Assembly: GCA_030141605.1 (NCBI GenBank) | Contig: JAQGDQ010001610.1 | Coordinates: 1-32,606 of the forward strand | DNA length: 32,606 bases | Direction: 5' to 3' | From: Tubiluchus corallicola | Taxonomy: Eukaryota; Priapulida; Priapulimorpha; Priapulimorphida; Tubiluchidae | In this document: positions 1-10,000 of the stretch, one piece after another | Layout: each line of letters begins with the position of its first letter | How positions within the stretch are numbered: position 1 is the first letter of the stretch | The notes under the pieces: model-generated | The model's input: the letters and a program-made list of their open reading frames with translations, nothing else | What the model was told of the DNA's origin: nothing | The model's database searches: none | Position numbers and translations under genes: made by a program

Positions 1-1730
1 ATGTTGACTACTAGGTACAAAACTGTAGCTAAAGAATAGTGCTATTGATTTTTTTTTTGGGATATAAAACTGGCAGGCATGTTTTACACCTCAGTACCTG
101 CTCTGCAATCTACAGGTAAACCAGCATGGAGTGCACAGGACAGAATTCTGTCAGTTTTGAAGTTTATTCTACAAGCATGAAGCAACCACCGTTATCATTT
201 ACATTCAATAACAAAGTATAGACTTAATAAAAAATAATGATAATGAACTTCTTCCTTTCTCTTAATTTCTCTCTCTCTCTCTCTCTCTCCATCATCTCCC
301 TCCCTCCATCAGTGTATTGGGAAACGGTTTCCTGTTCAGTGATGCGAGACGAATGTTCAAAGACTGTTGAATTCTGTCTTCAATTCTGTCATTCAAACTT
401 TAATGAGTCCTATTTTCTAGCAAACAATTACTGCAACAGTTTAAGTTTAAGTTTATTTGACTTCCATAAAGTTACAATAAAACCAATAAAAACATTAAAT
501 CATTGTCAATCAATAAAAATAGTAAGATTAGGGATAGGAAGAAGGAAAAGAGGAGAAGAAACGGCCTCAGTGTATGTTTAATTTACATCGAGGTATATTA
601 AAATAGCATTATAATTGATTGGAGGCCATAAAGTGTTATAAGATGAGATCTGTGTAATTTATTTTTAATAAAATTAATTATTCCCAGATTCTTAGCAATT
701 TTTAAACTGATAGAATTGATATGTGGTTTCCAGTCAAGATTTTCATTAATTGCAACATCTAAGAATTTTATATTTGGAACTCTTTCGATTGCCTGTCCTT
801 CAATGAATAAGTTAATGTCATTCGGGAGCCTCTTATTTATAGAGTGAAATACAATGCATGTTGTTTTAGTTGGATTCAATGACAATTTGTTTGCTTTAAA
901 CCAATCAGCTATTAATGGAAGTTTATTATTTATTTTATATTTGATTTTTGATTGCATTTGATTTTTCTAAAGAAGTGGTGCAGTTTGGCAACCAGCTGTT
1001 TGTCCATTGAACGAGCTGACAAAATTTTATTCCGGAAACGTTTAAATGCTTTGGATTTAAACCAGTACTTATATTATAATAGGCAAATGTTGACAAATTT
1101 CATTGTATAATATTATTTTAATTGGAATATTCTGCAAATAAAACTGTAAAGTTGAATATATTACAAGGCGTGTGTACATGTCTGTGCATCACTTCCGCAC
1201 CCTATGACTATTTTTATTGATTGACAATGATTTAATGTTTTTATTGGTTTTATTGTAATCCTTTTATGGAAGTCAAATAAACTTAAACTTAAACTGTTGC
1301 AGTAATTGTTTGCTAGAAAATAGGACTCATTAAAGTTTGAATGACAGAATTGGAGACTGAATTCAATAGTTTTTGAACATTCGTCTCGCATCACTGAACA
1401 GGAAACCGTCTCCCAATAAAACTGATGGAGGGAGGGAGACATGGAGAGAGAGAGAGAGAGAGAAATTAAGAGAAAGGAAGAAGTTCATTATCATTATTTT
1501 TTATTAAGTCTATACTTTGTTATTGAATGTAAATGATAACGGTGGTTGCTTCATGCTTGTAGAATAAACTTCAAAACTGACAGAATTCTGTCCTGTGCAC
1601 TCCATGCTGGTTTACCTGTAGATTGCAGAGCAGGTACTGAGGTGTAAAACATGCCTGCCAGTTTTATATCCCAAAAAAAAAATCAATAGCACTATTCTTT
1701 AGCTACAGTTTTGTACCTAGTAGTCAACAT
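1..1730. repeat. Giant inverted repeat (about 524-bp arms, about 683-bp loop)
   Basis: Bases 1-523 are the reverse complement of 1207-1730. The outer 240 bp look essentially identical, including a 10-base T/A run. The inner part has scattered differences, for example near 315-390 and a small indel near 470. Both arms contain a CT/GA microsatellite (about 271-290 and 1443-1463) and a TTTAAGTTTAAGTTTATTTG stretch. The loop contains a CR1-like LINE fragment. The left arm may continue left of base 1, so the outer end is undefined. It could be a foldback transposon, a palindromic duplication or an assembly artefact at a contig end. The small ORFs over the arms are not genes. Confidence 0.93.
524..957 (-). 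mobile_element. CR1/Jockey-like LINE fragment (RT C-terminal part plus 3' region)
   Basis: The - strand is open from 957 to 598 (119 codons). It resembles the segment just after the reverse transcriptase catalytic core of CR1/L2/Jockey-type LINEs: a WFKANKLSLNPTKT-like stretch, then an IKFL-V-I-LDWKPHI block. The catalytic FADD motif itself is missing, so the copy is truncated. The following about 95 bp (618 down to 524) matches 19819-19925, which is the 3' region of a related LINE. The fragment stops where the inverted-repeat arm begins. It is a dead copy. Confidence 0.8.
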
Positions 1731-3454
1731 CACTATGTAATGTGTTTGTAAAAGACCAGACCATTAGAAAGCAGTGGTGGGAGAGTGGGTGAAAATAAAT
1801 GGCCTTTTGCCATCATAGCAAATATTTGTATTACAGTAGACGTTCTATTGTAAGTCTTTCGAGGGTAAAAGTCAAAAAAGGTAGAGATAATGTTTGGCAT
1901 GTTAGGATGTTGTATGAGATTTAAAGCACAAGAAAACACTCCTCATAACTGAAGCTTAAAAAATTCATCTTAAAGTCTTATATCAATTACATCTTGTCTC
2001 ATTGCGTACAAGGCTTGTGTTAGCAATAACGCTGTATAAAACTTAAAGCAAAAGCCAAGTCTCTCGGGAACTTGAGCTTACTCTAATATTTGAGAAAAAC
2101 TGTCAGAAAGTTCCAGCAATAAAATTGTGATAAAAAGCGTCTTGTGTAATTAGTATAGCCAATGTAAAGTTGCCGCTATTTCACACTTGGGCGCACTCAT
2201 TTTAGACGAAAAATGGCATCATCCAGTTTCCATGCAGTATAAACACTTATTCGGCCAGGTTCTTCAGCAATCGTTTTTTGACTTATACAGTGAACTCTGT
2301 AAGCTAAATAATCTGCCCGGCACCTACTATATGCTTGCAAGTTTACATGCGTATCTGAAAGTCAAAAAAAGTCTGTAAATTAATTACATTTACACAATTA
2401 ATGTGTACTACTTACACATTTTACGATATAATCTTGTGGATTAAAGCTATGTAGCCATTTTAAACTTGGTCATGATTGATCCAATGACTAATCTTACATA
2501 AACACAGTTAAACATGACACTATAGAGTAATGGAACTTCTGAGTGACCTTGCCTTCACAACATCCACGCTGCTCAGCAGTCACCAGCTTACGTCATTTTC
2601 TTCAAAGCGGTGATGTTCGTTTGGTGGCAGATAAAAATATTTAAATTTCTTTTACATTTTTAAGCAAAGCATTCTATGCGCATATATTGTGTGGTGATTT
2701 CAATGCAAAAATGTAATAAATGTTGTTCCATGGTTGGTCCTTCCTTTAAACTCCCATGTAAGGCACAGCTGTTTAACGGTAAATGGAAGTTACTACAGAT
2801 AGAATGAAATAATATGAATACAAGATTTTTATGTTAGATGTTCAATCTGGAAAATTTCTTCAGAAAATTTCATATTTCACGCTGCCTTCAGTTATTTCTT
2901 TCACTGGAGAGGAAGGTCGTACATGCAAATTTAATAGAGATTTTTCTGCTAGTTCAGATAACGAGCCATGCTCCAGTCCAACCTAATAAACCTGATTGAA
3001 ATGGATACAAAACACCAGTTTAACGTGTTGACCAAAAGTTTGTTTATTCTGAAAGACAATTATTAACATTTAGTTTAATTTGCATTGAGTAGAAGAAAAT
3101 TAGTCGCATGATTAAATGTATTGCTATAACTAAGTACTGATATAAAAATTATGTGGACTATATTGAAATTAATTAACAATAACTTACGTTGTTAGAGCCT
3201 TTAACAGTCAGAAAGGAATGAGAACTCCAGGTGGCCTTAAGAACAACAATGTCACAACAATAAATTCGTAAGAAATTCACAGTCATAATGCTCATCACAG
3301 ACAGAAAAATAGAGCAATGGCGGAGAGAACCAAAAGACGGGTAAAATGTCAGACAACTACTATAGCTATAGCTCACGAAAGGCTAAAATGCTAATGTATT
3401 CAAGGATATTAGGTGCTTCAATTTTAAAAGAGTGACTACTGTAAAAAGCTAAAT
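1731..3454. other. No recognised gene; CHCHD7 5' side
   Basis: AT-rich sequence with only short ORFs (the longest is about 63 codons, at 2187-2378) and no recognisable protein similarity. Any first coding exon of the CHCHD7-like gene could lie here or left of the window. I looked for a Pro-Cys codon pair followed by two codons and a GT donor and found no acceptable candidate. Confidence 0.4.
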
Positions 3455-3860
3455 GCCTACTAAATAAACGAACAGGTGGCAGCACCGTGGCAGTAATTGA
3501 GAACTAAATTAAAACCAAAAAAGGGCCCATGCACCCAAGCCTACTAAATAAACGAACAGGTGGCAGCACTGTGGCAGTAATTGAGAACTAAATTAAAACC
3601 AAAAAAGGGCCCATGCACCCAAGCCTACTAAATAAACGAACAGGTGGCAGCACTGTGGCAGTAATTGAGAACTAAATTAAAACCAAAAAAGGGCCCATGC
3701 ACCCAAGCCTACTAAATAAACGAACAGGTGGCAGCACTGTGGCAGTAATTGAGAACTAAATTAAAACCAAAAAAGGGCCCATGCACCCAGTTTGGGTGGT
3801 GTGGGTAAGCCTACTAAATAAACGAACAGGTGGCAGCACTGAAAACTAAACTGAGATAAA
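3455..3860. repeat. 84-bp tandem repeat, four full copies plus one partial
   Basis: Copies begin at 3455, 3539, 3623 and 3707, spaced exactly 84 bp. A fifth partial copy begins at 3809 after an 18-bp insertion. The unit starts GCCTACTAAATAAACGAACA and contains AACAGGTGGCAGCAC and GGGCCCATGCACCC. The copies are nearly identical: the first has one C where the others have T. The array sits just upstream of the CHCHD7 exon at 4038, probably in its intron. Confidence 0.95.
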
Positions 3861-4037
3861 TCAGCAAGTGCCTACTTACTGTTGATGAGGCAACTGCTGC
3901 TATTCTTCTTGAAGCAATTTGTAATTGAAAAGGATTTTCAGATAAATAATTCTGTAAACAAAGAGCCTGGAGCTGCATATTAAATCTAAAATTTCTATTT
4001 TGACGTTATTTAATTGATCAAATTTGTGCTTTTTTAG

Positions 4038-4136
4038 GAGCAGCAGCTTTCTTATAAGTGTCTGAGTGACCATAACTACGACAGAAGCTACTGTTCTGAC
4101 TACTTTGAGAACTACAGAAACTGCAAAGCATTTTGG
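4038..4136 (+). CDS. CHCHD7: CHCHD7-like exon with CX9C core
   Basis: 33 codons, phase 0 at both ends. Acceptor TTTTTTAG|GAG and donor TTTTGG|GTATTT. The encoded CLSDHNYDRSYC is followed by SDYFENYRNC and the KAFW ending, which is the family hallmark. Compare human CHCHD7 CLDENNYDRERC. Confidence 0.9.
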
Positions 4137-4606
4137 GTATTTCTTCTTTATATCTTAGTTAAAGTTTGATTTAACATTTTATATGAAGTTTTTAATTCAT
4201 TTGATCTGAATTAATACTTAGTTTGTTAAAGGAAGTATTTCTTCTAGTAATGTCTGCAGCAAAGTGAATAAGCGTGAGAAAAACCAGATGAATAAATGCT
4301 GTTACCAAATGTTATAATGATGACGTAATTCAATATTTATTTTTTCTGTGACCAAAAAACAAACTGCTAGAAAATATTTTTGTCTTCCATAAAATATTTA
4401 AAGAAACAGTTTTCTTGTGTGAGACTGTCGTCGTTATTGTGTTTCTTAATGTGTCTAATTGGTTGCAATAGAAACATTTGTGCATTTGTTTTTAGAATAA
4501 AGTTCGAATGGACAGGAAGCGTTCTGGAGTTTATCCACACATTCCTGCTGTAGAGGACAGAGCAAGGGTGCAGGCGGAATATTTTGCCAAACCCGGATTT
4601 AGATAG
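4038..4606 (+). CDS. CHCHD7: CHCHD7/COX23-like twin-CX9C protein, last two coding exons (5' partial)
   Basis: Two phase-0 exons, 4038-4136 and 4496-4606, encode 69 residues and a stop. They align without gaps to the C-terminal part of animal CHCHD7, a small twin-CX9C protein of the COX23 family. In general such proteins are imported into the mitochondrial intermembrane space and folded by disulfide formation. The first exon here has three cysteines: the second Cys of helix 1, a ten-residue loop, then CX9C (C-SDYFENYRN-C). It ends in KAFW, as in the family. The missing partner cysteine must be two codons before the upstream splice junction, in an exon not found here. The TTTTTTAG acceptor and the in-frame stop just before 4038 argue against a simple upstream extension. 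The gene lies 2.3 kb upstream of USO1 on the same strand. Confidence 0.88.
4496..4606 (+). CDS. CHCHD7: CHCHD7-like terminal exon
   Basis: 36 codons plus TAG. Acceptor TTTTTAG|AATAAAG. The residues begin NKVRMDRKRSGVYPHIP, which aligns to the human NSIVMQRRKNGVKPFMP segment. The C-terminal tail (AEDRAR-type, ending GFR) is less conserved. A possible ATTAAA polyadenylation signal lies 70 bp downstream. Confidence 0.88.
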   Translation, partial: NKVRMDRKRSGVYPHIPAVEDRARVQAEYFAKPGFR

Positions 4607-4675
4607 CATGTCGTGAAAATGAGTTTAATCAAATGACTATCGTTTTCCGTTTTGCATGGCGCAGTCAAGTTGTAA

Positions 4676-4681
4676 ATTAAA
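4676..4681 (+). promoter_or_regulatory. Possible CHCHD7 polyadenylation signal (ATTAAA)
   Basis: ATTAAA, 70 bp after the stop codon. It is a common variant signal, but the region is AT-rich, so a chance match is likely. Confidence 0.3.
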
Positions 4682-4928
4682 GTTCGAGAAAATGGTGGTT
4701 ACTTTAATTTATTGAATAGAATATAGATGGTGCTCAGTGTCTTGCTGGGCGGGCTGCTAATGTGGTTAGTGAATTTGATTTCAGTTCAGTGATGCAAAGA
4801 AACTCGAGGCTGTTAGGTGTAATACATGTATAAGCTGCTGCTGTGATAAAACATATTATGAATGTGAAGGATCCATTGTGTGTTAGTAATATCTTTTCCC
4901 TAACATGTGCTAGGTTTTTGTTACCATA

Positions 4929-5659
4929 GTTTTTACATGTCAAATGTAGACCTGCATTAACTCAAATGTTGATTAAGCTAATTCAAATGTGTCTTGGTAA
5001 CTCAAATGTAGACTTAGGCAGTTCAAATGTGTCTTGGTAACTCAAATGTAGACTTAGGTACTTCAAATGTGTTAACAATGGTTTTCAACAAATCTTGAAC
5101 GTTTTAGTAAGTCCTATGTAGACACATGTCAAGTCAAATGTGACATTGGTATCTCAAATGTGGATAGGTGGTAAAGTTTAAGGATGTTAAATTTAATCTC
5201 TTTTAATCTTAATTTAATAATTGCTCTTAAGACTGTGAAAACAATAACTTTATAGGCCTACTAATAGTTCACTAATATTCTGCAAACTTTACATACCATT
5301 GGAACTGTTAGAGAAAACAATACATTCTTAAAATAAACAATGTTTCTTGAGAGAAACTAATTCATTAATGCAGTGCTAATGCATTACTTAAAAAACAAAT
5401 TAGTGATTCACTGTTCATTGGGAAGTGGGAACCAATTTATTCTTTTCTATCGACGTTACAGTTTATCAAAGAATTTAGTTTGAGGATAAACAACACATTT
5501 TTCAAAGTTATGAAAGAGGTGATGACTATCTTTGGTTTATGTTTTTGTAATTTGCACTTAAATGAGCTAATTACCGATTTATTCAAAGTAATGCATCTAC
5601 ATTTGACTTACCTAAGTCACATTTGAACTTTCCTGTGTCTACATTTGACGTGTAAAACC
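4929..5659. mobile_element. MITE with 23-bp TIRs, TA flanks and CAAATGT subterminal repeats
   Basis: The left end (4929-4951, GTTTTTACATGTCAAATGTA...) and the reverse complement of the right end (5637-5659) differ at two of 23 positions. TA flanks both ends (4927-4928 and 5660-5661), as expected for Tc1/mariner-type insertion. Inside the left end, ACTCAAATGTAGACTTAGG-like units repeat at roughly 30-36-bp spacing up to about 5165. The right end carries the same motif inverted (5597-5650). No transposase is encoded. Confidence 0.75.
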
Positions 5660-5661
5660 TA

Positions 5662-6780
5662 TATACATAGGAAGATTGTCTCTTGCATAATAAAACTGGT
5701 CTGTTGGCATTTGATCCATCTTTCATTTAATGTGTAATTATGTTCAAGTGCTACTGAAATGTAGTATTAAAAATAAATCCTTTTTAATAGAAAGAATTCT
5801 TATATATTTAAGCATTATGATTATATAATGTTCTTGATTTTGGTTAAAGGAAACAACACACACATGTTACAGACTATTGTTATTATTAATTTGTTACTGT
5901 TTTGATTGGTATTTTTGCAAAAACTAGTAGTGGCTTTGATGAAGCAGCTGTACTGGTCAATGAATAAAATATTACACTGTAGTTGAAAATATGTATTTGT
6001 AAAGTGTTTTTTGCTTCTATATAAATTTGTAATATGCATTCAACAACTAGAATTATTGTGACACCGCCTTGATACCATTTGTTTTCTTTAAATGCGGTTT
6101 TTGCCTCGTCTCTTAACATTTTTTGTACAAATCACTTCAAAAAAAGCTATTAGCCATTAAGGGTAAGAAACTACAGCAGAAAGGTGGGAATATAGGATGA
6201 ATGCGTTCAATGAGTAGAATTTTGTCAGCAACCGGAGGAACACATTAACATTCTTAAAGCTGATGAGATTGTAGTTAATAAAGAAATAGTTTTCGGGCAA
6301 AGAATTCCAGAGAAAAGAGGCTCAAGTGAAAAACCTCGGCTGACTGAAAAAATTCATGCTTGTACCAGATGAATGCAAACGAACTTTGTTTACACTTAAC
6401 GTTTTACTCTATTTCAACCATTTGTGTGAGCAGGACTGATGATGAGCAGAATTGTTGCCACATAATTTCAGCATCTTCATCCTTAGAAACTTCCAATTAG
6501 AATACTTTCAAGTATCTACTAAATAGCATCAAAAGCTTTAGATGTGGTGCACAGTATTACAAGAGCAATCAGTAGATGTGATAAATACGTAATTAACTCT
6601 AATTTACTTAATATTACAGGATTGTTTATGTGGCAGCATAGCCTGCACTAGCCAGTGAACGGATGCAATACTACTAAAATTAACAGTACAGTTTCTAACT
6701 TTTTATGTCAATGATTATTATAGTTTATCGGCACTAGATTTCTTAGAAGTCAATTTAGAAATAAAACTGTAAAAGCAGTT
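5662..6780. other. Intergenic, nothing recognised
   Basis: AT-rich intergenic DNA between the MITE and the USO1 promoter. Short ORFs on the - strand near 5821-6119 have no recognisable motif. Confidence 0.4.
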
Positions 6781-6928
6781 GGTCAAAACATGCGAGCGGT
6801 GCGCCGGAATGTTTGAAAATTACTATTAATTTTTTTGACACGTGCACATAAAATAGATTTTTAGTTTTACATGTTTATAAATTATAAAAAAGTCTGTTTC
6901 AATATCTTAATGATTGTTCAGTAGCGCA
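6781..6928 (+). promoter_or_regulatory. Putative USO1 promoter / 5' leader
   Basis: A small GC-richer patch (GCGAGCGGTGCGCCGG, 6792-6807) and a CACGTG E-box (6839-6844) sit 85-140 bp before the USO1 start codon. GATTGTTCAG ends 8 bases before the ATG and resembles a 3' splice site. A 5' UTR intron or a trans-spliced leader is therefore possible. No TATA element is obvious. The transcription start is not determined. Confidence 0.35.
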
Positions 6929-7006
6929 ATGGAATATTTTAAGTCAAGCATAAAAACTGTGTTAGGTGCACAGTCAGAACAGGGGCAACCCACCGGTGCT
7001 GAAACG
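6929..7006 (+). CDS. USO1: USO1 exon 1 (start exon)
   Basis: 26 codons from ATG, beginning MEYFKSSIKTVLGAQ and ending GAET. This aligns with the p115 N-terminus (human MNFLRGVMGGQ...EAET; the insect form is closer). Donor ACG|GTAAAC, phase 0. No upstream in-frame extension is needed. Confidence 0.9.
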
Positions 7007-10000
7007 GTAAACTATTTTCTAGACATAGACATAGAACATTTATTTTCTCCATTTGTTTGACATGACAAGCTTTTTTAAATATTACTTAATTATAGTAGTG
7101 GAGCAGGGCAGGGAAGGACCATAGGGTCATCTAGTCTCCTGCCCTGTCTTATAATTAAATTAGTATATTAAAAGTAAATGGTGAGACTGCGGATAACAAA
7201 ATCAAATAGGAAAAAATAATAATAAACAGTATAAATGAAAACAGTATAAGTGAAAACAAAAAAATAATAAAGTTAGATGACACCTAAATCTAAACAAAAC
7301 AATACAATTAATACAAGTAATTATGATTATTATATATATTTTCAAATGGGGGCCTTATTGACAGGGGATTTTGACTGTATGGAGAGATAAAATAAGTATC
7401 AAAAAAGTGTAATATAGAAAATTTAAGAGAAAAAGTAAGTATAAGAAAGAGCAACAATTACTTAGGAGATGAGAAAAAAAAACACTTGATAGCTTGCTTA
7501 TTAGTCTTACAAGTTATGTATTACAGGTATATTCATTTAGTAAGAATTTTGTGTATTTTTTGGAAGCAGAAAATAAGCTACCTCCAAAGGTATCTTTTGG
7601 CAATGAGTTCCATAATTTAACTCCTCGTGATTTTAAGCTATTGAAACCATGTCGGGTAAAAAATCTCTCCACAAAATACTGTTCATTAGAAGCAGCTCTT
7701 GTGGAGTAGGAATGTATACCAGAAACATTAGTGAAATATTCACTAAAAAGTTCGGGTAATAAACCAGCATTGAATTTATACATAAATTTGAACAACTCAA
7801 GATTGTAAGTATCTTTTGCTTTTAAAATTTCTAATTTTACGAACGATGGTGTAGCATGATCATATTTGCGAGCAAAAGTTATTAGTTTTACTATTTTGTT
7901 TTGTTGTGTCTGTATTAATTTTTGAATTGATGCAAAAGCCGTACCCCATGTTAAGATGGAATATTGTAAATAATTGAAAACTAACGAATTATATAGAAGT
8001 TTCAGAATATATTGGTCAACGTAGTGCCTTACTTTTAAAATTATTCCAGTAATTCGACTTAATTTGTATGTTATGTGTTTTATATGTGGTTCCCATGTTA
8101 ATTTATTATCAATGAGTACGCCCAAGTATTTGATGTTGTCTGTTTCTTCAATTTTGTGTTTGTTTATTATAATATGAAATTTTGGATTATTAGCATTGTT
8201 AATTTGCTTATTGTTGATTATCATAAATTTGGTTTTTTTGTAGTTAATTGATAGCTGGTTTGCCCTCATCCACAGGTCTATTTTTTTCATTTCGTCATTA
8301 ACAGATTTTTTGCAGATTATTTATATTGGAGTCAGACATGAACAAATTAGTGTCATCGGCAAATATTCGGGTTCGAAAGTTGCTGCATGTGGGAAGATCG
8401 TTAATATAAATTAAGAATAGAAGAGGTCCTAAATTAGAGCCTTGTGACACTCCACACGATATGTGTTTATAGTCTGATGATACATTGTTAATAGATATGA
8501 ATTGTTTTCTGTTAGTTAGATATGACTGAATTAGTTGCAAAGGTAGACCTCTGATGCCATAATGGTTTAATTTGGCTATTAGTATACTATGCTGTACGGT
8601 ATCAAAAGCTTTTGATAAGTCTAAAAATATTCCGCAATTCAGTAATTTTTTGTCAGTGTCTAGAGAGATTGTGTCAATTAATTCGGATACAGCAAGGGCA
8701 GTTGAATAATTTTTTCTGAAACCAAACTGGTATTTACTTAGGATATTACTTTTCACAACAAACTGGTATAATCTCTTGTAAATTAGCCTCTCAAAAACTT
8801 TTGATACTGGTGATGAGAGAGATATTGGTCTGTAATTGCCAGGTTCATGTGGAGAGCCAGTTTTATATAAAGGAATAACTTTTGCTATTTTTAATATATT
8901 TGGAAAAGTTCCAGCATTAACCGATTTATTAAACAGTAATGTGAGTATTGGTGAAATTATTTGACTTGCAGATTTAAAAAAAGATATTGGTATATTTTGT
9001 GGTCCTGGTGATTTGTTTGAATTAAGTGTGTTTAAAAGTGTGCATGTTTCATTTTCAGTAATAGGATTAATGAAAAAAGAATTTGGGTTAGGGTTTTTTA
9101 AAAAGTCAGTAAAATTAACGTTAGGTTTAGGTATTTTGGCAGCCATGTCAGGGCCTATATTTACAAAAAACTCATTTAGTTTACTGGCAATATCATATGT
9201 ATCTGTATAGTCCACATTATTTATTGTTAACTTACTTGGTGTTTGTCGTGTTTTTGGATCAGTTTTTATAATACTGTTTATTGTTTCCCAAGTTTTTTTC
9301 ATGTTATTCTTGTGTTTTTGCAATGTTTCAGTGTAATATTGTTTTTTTGATGATTCTTTGACATGATTTAATTTATTTGAGTAGGATTTGTAGTAGATTT
9401 GTTTGTATAAATTATTTGAGAGTTTGTGTGATTTGTAAAGACGTGATCTGGTTTTAATACTATTAAAAATTCCTTTAGTGATCCATGGTTTTTGAAATGT
9501 AATAGTGTCTTTCCTAGACAGAGTTTGCAAAGGAAAATGATTATTAAAGCTCTAGCAAATAGTCACAGACTTAAAATTAATTTTACTAATTTCGGCCGCA
9601 GCGTCACTTTTCCAATTTAAGTGGTTAATTTCGATTTTTTGACTATCTCTCAGTATAGCCGATTATTTTCATTTGGCCTGTTCTGACATTATATAACGTT
9701 ATAGTCAGATCCTACCAAATTTTGTCAATCAAGAAATGCAAATAGCATATTTTAGAACAGCATGTAGAGGCATTTTCTGCATTGTACAGCATTTTGTTTT
9801 TCATTTTCTGAATCCTTTGATCATAGCTTGGAATACCGAGCTTGTAACAGGTGTTAGGGCTGTCATGTTTACACGTGAAAAGTTTCATCACTCTACCTCT
9901 TTATTATTATTAATTTTTATAAATCATTAAATGATAAATGTGCGCTTACAAACAAAATCCGTCCGTAAGCTGGCATAGTTAAAACTATGTCTATGTTATG

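Larger units (their letters stand above)
7021..9720 (-). mobile_element. CR1-like non-LTR retrotransposon, 5' truncated
   Basis: Reads leftward. The 3' end near 7021 is AATAAATGTTC followed by two to three copies of a TATGTC hexamer, a microsatellite-type LINE tail. The UTR near 7085-7150 matches the LINE 3' end at about 17590-17650. Upstream are the two RT-bearing ORFs. Sequence to about 9720 continues the linker between endonuclease and RT with in-frame stops (for example a TAG at about 9551-9553). No endonuclease domain is recognisable, so the copy is 5' truncated. No target duplication was identified. Confidence 0.85.

Noticed and set aside
237-1442. ORFs at 237-581 (+) and 1161-1442 (-) encoding similar peptides
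   Set aside because: They are the same inverted-repeat arm read from both sides, with CT/GA microsatellite at the start. No conserved motif.
2878-2990. Open reading segment ending DNEPCSS as the missing first CHCHD7 exon
   Set aside because: The Pro-Cys spacing would fit, but there is no GT donor in the required phase after the second serine codon and no convincing start. Likely coincidence.
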